DNA of 64,000 nt from Girardinichthys multiradiatus (taxonomy: Eukaryota; Chordata; Actinopteri; Cyprinodontiformes; Goodeidae): positions 3,673,001 to 3,737,000 of the forward strand of contig NC_061795.1 in assembly GCF_021462225.1 (NCBI RefSeq). Direction: 5' to 3'. Positions 31,270-41,978 of this stretch are shown one piece after another. A model generated the notes under the pieces. The model was given only the letters and a program-made list of their open reading frames with translations, was not told the DNA's origin and did not search any database. Positions within the stretch are counted from its first letter, which is position 1, and every line of letters starts with the position of its first letter. The translations under genes were made by a program, and so were the position numbers.

Positions 31270-33440
31270 AGTTTCAGTTCAGATTATTTAGTTAAGCGGC
31301 GCTTATTTACAACAATGTCGTCTCAAGGCACCTCACAAAGGGTCAATGATGGTCATTGTTATACTAAAAATCACAATGATTGGGATACCTCCCTCTGTCA
31401 CACTGATTATAACCATTGGAAAAGAGAAGGGGTCATACAGGTAGCAGAAATGGAGGGTGTGTTTGCACCTCAACCATAACTGAGCCGGTTTAGGCTAAAC
31501 CTGACTCCCCCTTACTCCAACCAACAGGGAGGGAAGAAGACGGAGGTAAAAAATAAGGAAGATAGCTCAGGATAAACTAAGCCACTCTAACTATAAGCTT
31601 TATCAAAAAGGAAAGTTTTAAGCCTAGCCTTAAAAGTAGACAGGGTGTCTGCCTCACGGACTAAAGCTGGGAGATGGTTCCACAGGAGAGGAGCCTGATA
31701 ACTAAAGGATCTGCCTCCCATTCTACTTCTAGAGACCCTAGGAACCACCAGTAAACCTGCAGTCTGAGAACGAAGTGCTCTGTTAGGAACATATGGAACA
31801 ATCAGATCTCTGATGTATGATGGAGCTAGATCATTAAGGGCTTTATATGTGAGGAGGAGAATTTTAAATTCTATTCTGGACTTAACAGGGAGCCAATGAA
31901 GGGAAGCTAAAATAGGAGAAATATGATCTCTCTTTTTAATTTTCATCAGAACTCTTGCTGCAGCATTTTGAATCAGCTGAAGGCTTTTAACTGCATTTTG
32001 TGGACATCCTGATAGTAACGAATTACAATAGTCCAGCCTTGAAGTAACAAATGCATGGACTAGTTTTTCAGCGTCACTCCTAGATAGGATATTTCTAAGT
32101 TTGGCAATGTTCCGGAGATGAAAGAAGGAAATCCTAGAAACTTGTTTAATATGGGATTTAAATGACATGTCCTGGTCAAAAATAACACCAAGGTTTTTTA
32201 CTTTATTATCAGAGGTTAATTTAATGCCATCCAGTTTAAGTGATTGACTAAGCAGTTTCTTTTTTAAAGACTCCGGTCCAAAGACAACAACTTCTGTCTT
32301 CAGGTTTTTATATCTTCAAGACATGCTTGTAGTCTATCTATCTGGTTGGGCTCATCAGGATTTATGGATAAGTAAAGCTGAGTATCATCAGCGTAACAGT
32401 GACAATTTATCCCATGCTTGCTAATAATTTGACCTATTGGAAGCATATATATAGTAAAGAGAATTGGCCCAAGTACTGAGCCCTGTGGTACTCCACAATT
32501 AACCCTGGAGTTTAAAGATGATTTATCATTTACATGAACCAACTGGAATCTGTCCGACAGATACGATTTAAACCAGCCTAGCACTTTTCCCCTGATCCTT
32601 ACAGCATAGTTCAGCCTTTTTAAGAGAATTTTGTGATCGACTGTATCAAATGCAGCACTGAGATCTAACAGAACCAGAACAGACACAAGTCCATTATCTG
32701 AGGCCATAAGAATATCATTAGTGACTTTCAGCAGAGCTGTTTCAGTGCTATGATGAGCTCTGAAACCTGACTGAAACTCTTCAAACAGGTCATTGCTGTA
32801 TCAATGCTCACACATTTGATTAGCAACAATTTTCTCAAGAATTTTAGATTGGATATAGGTCTGTAATTTTTCAAGTCATCTCGATCAAGTGAAGGTTTCT
32901 TAAGTAAAGGTTTAATTACAGCTAACTTAAAAGCCTATGGTATATATCCATTTACTAAAAATAGATTAATCATATCTAAAATGGGGCTGGTAATCAGAGG
33001 GAACACTTCCTTAAATAATTTGGTTGGGATTGGGTCTAACATACAAGTTGAAGGTTTAGATGAAGCTAATATTTCTGATAACTCACGAAGCTTCACAGGA
33101 TCAAAACAGTCCAAACACAAATCAGGTTCTACAGTTATTTCCAATGTTGTCTCACTAGATGAGGATGAAGTAATCATCTTCGGGAGTATGTCAAAGATTT
33201 CTTTTTAATAGAATCAATTTTATTTAAGAAGAATCCCATAAAGTCATGGCTGCTAAGAGCTAAGGGAATGGATGGCTCAACAGAGCTATGACTCTGTGTA
33301 AGTTTAGCAACTGTACTAAAGAGAAACCTAGGATTATTTTTGTTCTCTTCTATTAATGATGAGAAATAAGCTGTTCTAGCTTGGCTTGAATTGATTGCAG
33401 GTCATGATACTCGGAGGGAACCGAAGCAAGGTCTGGGTGT
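31270..33440 (-). mobile_element. L2/Rex1-like LINE fragment
   Basis: A 5'-truncated non-LTR retrotransposon on the minus strand. The 3' end near 31275-31340 has a GCGGCGCTTATTT / CTCAAGGCACCTCACAAAG pattern, and the reverse transcriptase region covers 31587-33180. It lies directly upstream of gypsy-A. The clade call comes from the YADDTQLYL box and the SRLDYCNSLL...SLHWLPV C-terminal layout; it could equally be Rex1/CR1-like. Confidence 0.8.
31587..33180 (-). pseudogene. LINE ORF2 reverse transcriptase, frameshifted
   Basis: Non-LTR reverse transcriptase split over three minus-strand frames: 32935-33177 (start of RT), 32300-32707 ([23 protein letters not shown] and the catalytic YADDTQLYL near 32369-32397) and 31587-32168 (thumb and C-terminal region to the stop). 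Catalytic Asp residues are present, but frameshifts separate the parts. No endonuclease or ORF1 is left. A second copy of this family lies at 52709-53865 on the other strand. Confidence 0.87.
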
Positions 33441-33482
33441 TCAAACTGTTTGTCCTCTGTGGTGATTGGTTGAGGAGAAACA

Positions 33483-34182
33483 TGTTATGATTCTGGCACG
33501 TCTGCTCTACCGTCTCCCTGGCTGCAATCAGCAGATTAGATGCACCTGGTGGCTGCTGCAGTGTAGTGCAATCTGTGGAAAGCCAAGCACCCGTGTCTTC
33601 CCTGATATATACTGACTCTGACAAGCAGACGGTGCCAGATTTTTGAAAGCCATTCGTGTGAGTAGATATCCAGTGTGCCTTCCTGTCTGATCATTGTTCT
33701 TGACCTTGCCTTGCCTTTTGGATTTATGCCTCTGCCTGCTCCCTGTCGGACTATTTGGATTTTGGTTGTCGACCTTGTTTCCTGCATCTGGTTTATGCCT
33801 CTGCCTGCCCCTTGCCTGACGCCTCTTGTTCCGATCGTTGACCCTGTTTCTGTCCTTGGATTATTGAGCCAGCCTAGCCCTCGGATTATTCAGCCTGGAG
33901 TCACTTCTTACCTGTGCTGTGGAGATCACCGCTTGCCGCCCACTGAGGTTTCCCCTCTGGGTTTCAAGTTCCACTCAAGACAAAAGCAGGTTAGCGGCTT
34001 TTCTGATCCCTGCAAAATCTGGAGAGACTACAAGTCACTAATCCCTCTTTCTGGCTCAATGATTCCTGGAAGTTGTGAGGAGTGTTACCTGTGTGACGTT
34101 TCCCTGTGGCTGAATAAACCTCTTAAACTTTCAGTACTGTGTCTGGCTGAATCTTGGGTCCGCCTTTTTCTGATTCATAGCA
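33483..34182 (+). repeat. Gypsy-A 5' LTR
   Basis: The 700-bp LTR begins TGTTATGATTCTGGCACG and ends TGATTCATAGCA. Its limits are confirmed by the solo copy at 21936-22615, whose target duplication defines both ends. The gag ATG follows 17 bp downstream. The 3' LTR of gypsy-A is not in the window. Confidence 0.9.
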
Positions 34183-34199
34183 GAAACATCTGGCCAAAA

Positions 34200-35102
34200 A
34201 TGGACCCATCGCCACCACAACAGTGGCGTACCCACCATGATGAGACCCTTTCCTGGTTGGGTTCCGGCATGGAGGAAATAATTTCCACATTACGTTCTGG
34301 CAATCTTGTCTCCGAGCTGCCACCGTCACAAAGAAACCACGCCCAAGTAACACGCACAACAGCAGAGGTAAGGGAGCCACGCCTCTCTCCGCCTGAAATG
34401 TTCAGGGGAGACTCAGACCAATGTCAAAATTTTCTAACTCAGTGTGAAATTAATTTTGAGCTTCAGCCGTCATCCTTTCCCACTGAACGTTCCAAGGTGG
34501 CGTTTGTTATATCTCTGCTGGCAGGAAAGGCAAAACAGTGGGGAACTGCTGAATGGCATGACAGGTCTGCATCTGGTGATCTTTATGAAACTTTTTCCAA
34601 GGAACTCATTCGAGTTTTTGACCCGGTCATTCCAAGTCGTGAAGTCGCAAGAGGATTATTGTCCCGCAAACAGGGTGATCAGTCTGTCTCGACCTATATC
34701 ATTGACTTTCATTTGTTGGCTGCAGAGAGCTGTTGGAATGAGGCAGCACAAATGGATGCATTCATTTTATTGTGGAGAAAAGGGACATTTAGCACTCAGG
34801 TGTCCACTAAAAGGACAGGCTCAGCAGAGGAAGGGAGGTCTCTACTGAATTCATGGGCGAAACATTTCCATAAAATTTCCATAAAACTTATTCCGTCAGC
34901 TGACACAAGAAACGTGCTAGCTTTGGATGGTCACAGTATGAACAATTCACATCTCAGAACGGAGGAGATTACCTTAACAGTTGGAGGTAATCATCAAGAA
35001 AAAGTAACTTTCATGATCATTAATTCACCTGAACTTCCTGTAGTCCTAGGGGCCTCCTGGTTGCAGAAACACAACCCTCACATCGACTGGAAGAAAAAAT
35101 AA
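34200..35102 (+). pseudogene. gag: Gypsy-A gag-protease, internally deleted
   Basis: Ty3/gypsy capsid gene starting at ATG 34200. The retrotransposon gag domain is recognisable (PPEMFRGDSDQCQNFLTQC, then SLLAGKAKQW and the VFDPVIPSREVARGLL segment). A deletion then joins it to a zinc-knuckle remnant, YCGEKGHLALRC at 34768-34803, which is in another frame and lacks its first Cys. A further jump leads to the C-terminal half of the protease (SPELPVVLGASWLQKHNPHIDW), without the catalytic D-S/T-G. The frame ends at 35100-35102. An open frame upstream through the LTR (from 33675) is fortuitous. Confidence 0.88.
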
Positions 35103-35593
35103 GTTTTGGGTTGGTCTGAGTCATGTTCTGCTGACTGTCTTTTGTCTCTGTTTTTAATAAAATCAAGGCCACAGCTTTGCCACCCCATAGACCTTATGAT
35201 TGTGCTATTGATTTGCTTCCTGGCACATCACCCCCTTAAGGCAGAACCTATTCATTGTCTGGTCCATAGCACAGGGCCATGAAGAGTTATGTTGATGAGG
35301 CATTAAAGGCAGGCACATTCAACCATCTTCCTCTCCTCCAGGTGCTGGTTTCTTTTTTGTTGGGAAGAAGGATGGTTCATTGAGACCATGCATTGATTAT
35401 AGAGGCCTTAATGAGATAACAGTTAAAAATAGATATCCCTTACCACTCATGAACACAGCTTTTGATCAGATCCAGGGAGCCAAGATATTTTCTATGCTGG
35501 ATCTAAGGAATGCATATCATCTGGTCCGAATCAGAGAAGGAGATGAGTGGAAAACGGCTTTCAACATGCCTACGGGCCACTATGAATACAAGG
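35103..35593 (+). pseudogene. pol: Gypsy-A reverse transcriptase, 5' part, cut by ERV-B
   Basis: Ty3/gypsy reverse transcriptase. A decayed leader carries [18 protein letters not shown] (35174 onward, then a stop). The fingers and palm follow in another frame from about 35340: [32 protein letters not shown] and the [12 protein letters not shown] segment. It breaks off at AAGG (35590-35593), where ERV-B is inserted, and resumes exactly at 44898. Confidence 0.93.
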
Positions 35594-36124
35594 TGTGGAG
35601 ATATATTATGTGTGTGCATCATTATTATTACTATGTTCATAACCAGTGTGGGAAATAAAATGTGTAACGTGTTAGTATAAAGACATTCTGTATTGTGTGG
35701 TCTACAAAAGTATTTCTCACAGGGAGGTGAAGTGGAAAATTACTGGGAACTGAAGGAGTGTGTGAAAAGTAGAGACTGACTTACTCCCTTCTCATATCAG
35801 TAAAAAACATGTTGCAGGTGCAGGACAATGACTGTCTAAATATGGTAAAGCCAGAAAAGTGTGTACGTGACTACATGTGAGAAAAAACTGTAAACAGGGC
35901 GCTGCCTATTTTAATTTGTGTTTTAATAAAAACAATGAGCCCAGTGAGAAGCTCTGAAGTCGTCTCGGTGTGTGTCCTGATCACATGAGAGCTTCCCCTG
36001 GTCCAGGTACTTTGAATGACATACAGCTGTCTCCGTGTGATTTATTCTAATGTGTTGTGAATTCCTCCAGGTTATGGTGAATAAACGAACACGCAGAAGG
36101 CCTCTTTAAAGGGGTACTTCAACA
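35594..36124 (+). repeat. ERV-B 5' LTR
   Basis: 531 bp, starting TGTGGAGATATATTATG and ending CTTCAACA. AATAAA hexamers lie at 35925-35930 and about 36080. By eye it differs from the 3' LTR by about 16 substitutions and two 2-bp indels, roughly 3%. Confidence 0.95.
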
Positions 36125-36127
36125 ATT

Positions 36128-36146
36128 TGGTGACCCCCGACGTGGA
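36128..36146 (+). promoter_or_regulatory. ERV-B primer-binding site, tRNA-Trp-like
   Basis: Three bases after the LTR end the sequence reads TGGTGACCCCCGACGTGG. It matches the complement of the 3' end of tRNA-Trp apart from one extra C in the C run. This is where minus-strand DNA synthesis would start. Confidence 0.75.
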
Positions 36147-37185
36147 CAAAAAGAGAGTGTGACAGACGGGATCTTCTGACACCGGGCGCCCATTACATCT
36201 TCTGAAAGGTAGATGTATTAAATTCTGCCGATTGAATTTATGTATAGGCTAAATTAACCAGGGTGTCAGAGGATTCTGAATGTCATTTTACTCTGCAAAA
36301 CTGTAAAAGATTGTGCGTTAACTGGACGTGTTAAAATAGAGTCAGATAAGATTTGCTGACAGGGTCGGCAACATAAGGCAGCTTGAAAGTTCATTTAAAG
36401 CTGAATAAGGTTAAAGTCCTTAAAAGTTAGAGGCGTAATTGCTGAGGTCGGCATCTCAACTTATTGTTTGACGAAGCAGTAAGAAAAGCTGGGTTTAAGT
36501 CCCGTGTTTTGGCAAAACACAAAGTATTGACACAGGTTAATGTCCTGTGAGAACTTCTTCTGAATTTTTAAACAGGTGACTGCTTTATTCAAATTTATGA
36601 AGGGTTAGAGTCCCATCTAGTGGTCACACGGAGGATTACACAAGTGACTGGGAGTGCAGTCCATGTTAAAATCTTTGAACACCCATTCTGATTTAAAAAT
36701 GCGGTTGGATTTTTGATTATTTGAGGGAAAATTAAATGCATTTATTGAATATTGGGTGAAGTGGCTTTCAGTGGATTGTTTCTGCATATTTGTGCATATT
36801 TCCTGTGTGCGAGTGTCTGTCACAGACAGTTGTGTTGAATTGAGGCAGTACGAGCTGGAATGTGTGTGCGACTGACGCTGGATGATTATTTGGGGTAAAA
36901 TAAAAAACAAAGTACTAGAAATAAGTATCTGTGGTGCGGATTATAGAAGAAATGTGAATGTTAAGTGTTTTTGCTGATATTAAACGGAATTGACTGTGAG
37001 GAACGCTCACTGACTGACTGTGTGTGTGTGTGTGTGTGTGTGTGTCTGGGTGGCAGCCAGGCCCACCATTGCGGATTGAATAAAAGCACTGTGTTGTTAA
37101 CAAAGGACAATACAGTGATAAGCGGATTTTATATGCATATTGTGAAACGTTAATTGAACATTAATTTCACAGGATTTTAAACAAC
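36147..37185 (+). other. ERV-B leader
   Basis: The untranslated leader between the primer site and the gag ATG, about 1 kb. It would hold packaging and splice-donor signals, none of which I can fix. A TG microsatellite lies at 37019-37045. No conserved frame. Confidence 0.7.
37019..37045. repeat. TG microsatellite in ERV-B leader
   Basis: About thirteen TG units. Confidence 0.9.
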
Positions 37186-39372
37186 ATGGAACAGGAATTT
37201 CTGGAAAAACCAGTATGGTTAGGTTTAAACACACAAGTAACTAATATGCAAGTACTGGTTCTCCAAACGAGAGGTAAGGACGACAGGGAAAAAATCAATA
37301 AGAAGATCGAAAAATAGGTAAGACAAACAATGAAGGCGGATGGAATTAATTTGACGGACAAGTGGAATTTAGTTGATTGGTTTAGAAACAAACTGAACAC
37401 AGCGAAGAAAAACAGACTGGACGCACAAGGTAAGTTGAATGACGCTTCTGTCTGGTCCAAAAGTAAGTACAACACAAACATACATAAATATGAAAAAGAA
37501 GAGCGCTTCTGGGGAGACATACTTTTGATTTACCAAGGAGGAATTCACACAATGCAGTGGAAAAAACCCAGAAAAGGAGACAAGAAGGAGGGGTCAAAAT
37601 CAGCTCAGGGGATGGGCCCAGACACACCTCCTCCTCCTCCAAGTACAGCTCCCTCACTGGTGCACCCACACCGCCCCCCGGTGGATTGTACCCCATATTG
37701 GAAGTAGAAAATGGAACACTTGTACTGCATGGCTTAGAGATTCCAGAAGGGGGGAATGAATCTGTCAGTGGAACTTCCAGATTATCTATGGCAGCATCTA
37801 ATGGATCATTTCTGGACACAGAAAGAGCAGCCTTTCAGGACAGAGAGGTAAGAGAAAGACAAGAACAACATCAAAGAAGCCTGAGCAAGACAAATCCCTT
37901 TCGCTCACCCCCACAAGAATCCTCCCAACCAGCTTCTCTAATTTCAGAGGCTGGGGCACGGGGGCCAGGCTCTGGCTTACAAGGAGCAGGGACTGATCCG
38001 GAGGGATCAGTGGCTTTACTGCTAAGTGGATCCTGGAGGCCAGATAGGGTTTTGTGTCCCAATCCTTTTCTCACAACCACACCTTGTTACACCTCTACCC
38101 CAGCTGTAGAGCTGCAGGAAAACAGACACAGCATGCCACAGGAAGATGGAGAAGACAGAGCAGATCCGCAGCAAAACCATCCTGAGGACGGATCCCCAAT
38201 ACGCAGTCAGACAGTTGTACAGTTAAGGGAACATTTAACCTGCAAAGCAGCAGCTAAACCAGAAGGCTTTAGTTATGCCCCAAAAGCCAATTATCCCCTT
38301 TTACAGCAACAAGGCTCTGGAGCCCCCCCTAGGTGTAAACCTTTCTCACTGGGCAACATTACGGCTCTCTGTGACAAGTTGCCCCCCATAACTGAAGGAG
38401 CAGCAGTGTGGCTACAGACTTTAGACACCCTGATGGCAGCCACCACGCTAGCATTGGGAGATTATAGAGCAGTGGCTGCACGTTGCATGCCACACCACAC
38501 ATTTAGAGAGATTGAGACTGCTGCTTACACCTCAGGAACCCCGGATTCTGACCTCTTCACCCAGCATGTCCACTGGCAAGGTGATGCATTGAGAACAGCA
38601 TACCCTGTAACCATGGGACGCACCATTCCTAAGTTTGAATGGGACCCTAAAATTAACCCCAGGGAATACCTGGACCAGTGTAAATCCATGTGGCAAACTC
38701 AGACAGGAAGTAATCCGGCCAATGAGGGGGCACAACGAGACTGGTTCAGAGATGCTGTCCTTAAAGGACTACCCCATCAGGTAAAAGCCAGTATGGACGA
38801 CAATCCTGACATGGCTGGAGCGGACACTGGAACTTGGGATTGCCATCTGATCCATCACCTGTCCTAAATAAGAGAGGACCATAAAAAAGATGCAGACTCA
38901 ATTGCTAAAAATGCAGTTAGCCGAAGCAAAGCAGAAAGCAGGAGAAAAGAAGAAAGACAACAAAACCCCCAAAATAATGTATGAAGGTGGGTTGTCTCAG
39001 GGCCCCCAGACTCCTCCCTTTCCTGGCCATCAGGACACGATTGCACCGAGGTCTGCAACCTCTGGTACTTATCATGCCCAACCAGGCTGGTTCAGGGGCA
39101 GAGGCGGGCCAAGGAGCCGTGGATTCCGTGGAGGACCACCAAGGCGATGGGGGGGTGCTGATGTTTGCTACTACTGTGAGGAGCAGGGTCATTGGAGCCG
39201 AGAATGTCCATACAACTTTGAGGCATATGGCCGTGGGTATGGACCCAGAGGAAGCCCAGGGCGATGCCTGTATCGAGGACGGGGTGGTCCACCACGTGGA
39301 GGTCAACAGCAGCAACCTCCACTTCAGCTGCCAGCCTGGGATGAACCCAACTTTGGGCCAGACCACTACTGA
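37186..39372 (+). pseudogene. gag: ERV-B gag, frameshifted
   Basis: Retroviral structural polyprotein. The ATG at 37186 is the first good start after the leader. TAG at 37315-37317 interrupts the matrix region in frame. A frameshift between about 37600 and 37700 moves into the proline-rich and capsid region (37710-38864; GNITALCDKLPPITEGAAVWL marks the capsid start). A stop at 38865-38867 forces a second shift into the nucleocapsid frame (38890-39372). That frame has a basic coiled stretch, arginine/glycine-rich repeats and one CX2CX4HX4C zinc knuckle at 39166-39207. Single-knuckle nucleocapsid fits gamma/epsilon-like viruses. It ends with TGA at 39370-39372 in the same frame as the protease. 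Confidence 0.9.
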
Positions 39373-39820
39373 GGGCCCCCACTGAACCCCCCATACAGAG
39401 GGACTGAGGACCCCTTACTGTCCGTGACAGTGTATGGACAAACTCTTCCTTTTTTGGTGGACACTGGGGCCACATGCTCAACTATTCAACGAGCCCCTCC
39501 TACCACCCTCTCCACAAGGACTACCACTGTCATGGGGTTTTTCTTGGGCCAAACAGGTCCTACCTTACAACACACCCCTAAAAACCGAGATAGGGGGACA
39601 GACTTTGAACCACATCTATTTGGTGTCAGCGGACACCCCTGTCAACTTATTGGGCAGAGACATGTTGATTAAAATGGGTGCCACCATTTTATGTGGACCT
39701 GATGGACTGTCTGTGCATCTGCCCAATGGAACTCAACTAGCCTGTGGCAACAATTCCCGCCTCTCTCATGGACAGTATCTCATACAACCCCTGGCTGACC
39801 CTATGGCTGACATATATTGA
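39373..39820 (+). pseudogene. pro: ERV-B protease, frameshifted
   Basis: Aspartic protease (retropepsin) that would cleave the polyproteins. The active-site motif VDTGA lies at 39457-39471 (FLVDTGATCS), in frame with the nucleocapsid across the gag TGA. A frameshift near 39540-39560 moves the flap and C-terminal half, with PVNLLGRDML, into the frame ending at 39818-39820. The position directly after gag without a new ATG suggests stop-codon readthrough in the ancestor. Confidence 0.88.
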
Positions 39821-40737
39821 GCCCTCCTGCATCCAGAAACCACAGCGGGCGGAGGCATCCTCTCGTCCTTCCTTCGGTGGAAATCCTGGATCTTGACCCT
39901 GGCGTCCTACGTCTCTCCCCCTGACCCGCCACATGTCACCCTCTTTTATGACAGGAATAACTGTGAGTGTTATCAGGAAAGCTTTGCTGAGGAGCTGGAG
40001 GGGACTTCCTGGGAGATCGCAACCGCAGACATTTATGTAGCCCCTGAAGGTGTCGTAGCCTCCGTGCAGCTGTCTACAGAACAGGAGAACTGATTTAAAA
40101 TGTGGTCTGATGGTGTACCCGATGTTTCACGGGCGCTCCACCCTGCTCACGAAGCCCGCGAGCTGGCTCCCTAGCTCTCACTGACTGGCATTCTTCATCC
40201 ACACCCAATCTATCTTATTCCCCCTCATGTAACACCTACCGCATTACTAACATGTCCACAGACTTTGGCACCTTGGAACATGTGCAACCTGAAAGACATC
40301 ATGGGAGAGAAAAAACAGATCATCCAATGGCTGCAGCTGTAGTTCAGAGCGTGCCATCTTCACTTTGGGCTGAGGGCCCCACGGACGTGGGACTCATTCA
40401 GTGTTCTCCCATCACTTTCCAGCTTAACACTGACCGACCCATTTGGAAATCCCAGTACCCTCACAAACCAGCAGCCGAAACTGGAATTTCTGACACCATA
40501 GAAGGCCTGTGGAACGCTGGGGTGCTGGAACCAGCTGACGGCTCTTCTTGGAACACACCCATCTTACCAGTAGAAAAGAAGGGCACTGGGAAATGGAGAA
40601 TGGCCCACGACTTGAGAGCTGTAAATGCAGCACTTTCCACTCCTACAGTTCCAATGCCAATCCTTATGTTGCTATTACCAATCTAAACCCCGAACATGCA
40701 TGGTTCACCTGCAGTGATCTGGCCAACGCTTTCTTCT
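39821..40737 (+). pseudogene. pol: ERV-B reverse transcriptase, N-terminal part only
   Basis: From 39821 to about 40380 only decayed linker sequence is seen. The reverse transcriptase fingers follow: the region around NTDRPIWKSQYP (40430), the ILPVEKKGTGKWRMAHDLR segment (40562-40618), then, after a frameshift near 40650, FTCSDLANAFF. The sequence then jumps straight to the end of RNase H. The catalytic YVDD box, the thumb, the connection and most of RNase H are absent, a deletion of more than 1 kb by comparison with the usual layout. Confidence 0.88.
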
Positions 40738-41701
40738 AAAATGCAAAGGACATGATAACAGCTACACTAGGGCGGCTCAAGGAAATCAAGCTGCAGACCA
40801 AGCAGCCAAAACCAAAGCTGTATATCTGCCCATACACATCTTGATGAACTCTGAAGTTGAATGGACACCAGAACTGACTCTGGAGGAGGTGAGTAGACTG
40901 CAAAAGGGGGCCTCACCGGAAGAGAAATCAGTCTGGAAAGCAAGAGGGGGAAGAAAAGACCAAGATGAACTATGGAGAAGTCCAGACGGACGTCCCATCC
41001 TACCCCCAGGGTTGACCACAGCAGCGCTGGAAGAAGCACATGGACCGGGACATGCAGGAACTGCACAAATGATGAAGAGTCTTGAGTACTGGTGGCATCC
41101 ATACCTGAAACAGATGGTAGGTCATTGGATAAGCTCGTGTAGCACCTGCCAACAATTCAATGTGAGACCCACTCTGAAGCCTGCACCAGGTAAGTTCCCT
41201 GTGGACCCAGTAGCAGGTAAGGAAATCCTCATAGACTACACAGAAATAACTGAGAGAGTGAATGGGTTCAGATATCTTTTGGTGTGTGTGGATGCGTTCA
41301 CCGGTTGGCGAGAGGCCTGGCCAGCAAAAAAGGAAGACAGCAAAACAGTGGTGAAGTGTCTGATTAATCACTACATCCCCGGGCACGGTTTTTCTGCGAA
41401 AATCAGGTCAGATAACGGCACACACTTCAAAAATGAAGAACTTAGAGAGGTTGAAAAGTTCCTGGGACTGAGACATTCCTTTGGAACAGTGTACCATCCC
41501 CAATGGACGGGTCCATTCCAGGTCACAGAGAGAACCTCACATGCGGTGAGGGTCAAGGGCAAAGGAGACACGTGGTATCATTGGAGCCAGTGTGCAGCAG
41601 CAGAGGCACCACAGAGATCACTGCCAGAGGTCCAGCAGAACCTGAGGGACAACACCAGCACACCAGAAGACCTTTCTCACCCAATTCAAGGGGCAGAATA
41701 A
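40738..41701 (+). pseudogene. pol: ERV-B RNase H tail and integrase, catalytic Glu deleted
   Basis: The first ~100 bases encode the last helix of RNase H (RAAQGNQAADQAAK). The integrase follows in the same frame: HHCC motif (HGPGHAGT ... CSTCQQ, 41039-41155), first catalytic Asp at 41234-41236 and second at 41411-41413 (RSDNGTHF). After YHPQ (to 41503) the sequence jumps to WTGPFQV, the GPY/F C-terminal domain. The segment with the third catalytic residue, Glu, is therefore missing. The stop is at 41699-41701. The frame stays open across this in-frame deletion. Confidence 0.9.
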
Positions 41702-41978
41702 TCCCCTAGGGTGAGAAAGCTTTCATTTACACCTAAAGGTTAGTCTACACCTTAGGTGCACCATCAGATCAGTGGTCCCACCAATAGGGGCAGAATAATC
41801 CCCTGGTGAGACCACTTAGCTCCAGGTCAGTCTACACCTGTGAGTGAAGACCAGGACATCACACAGAAGAGGCGGATGTGATTGAGCTTTCCTCTCTTTC
41901 ACTGGTGGTCGTAGCTGCTCTCCCACCGAAGAACTGAACTGAACACTCTGAACTTTAAAAAAAAAAAAGAGGTCTTTT
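41702..41978 (+). other. ERV-B pol-env spacer with partial tandem duplication
   Basis: GGGGCAGAATAATCCCCT occurs at about 41690 and again at 41789, followed each time by related text ending in AGTCTACACCT. This looks like an imperfect ~100-bp duplication. A run of A lies near 41957-41969. Confidence 0.7.

Noticed and set aside
33675..34199. Coding extension upstream of gypsy-A gag
   Set aside because: The frame is open through the LTR by chance. The same LTR as a solo copy at 21936-22615 shows this is LTR sequence, and the gag ATG is at 34200.
37330..37707. Independent small protein
   Set aside because: It is the ERV-B gag matrix region after the in-frame TAG at 37315, not a separate gene.
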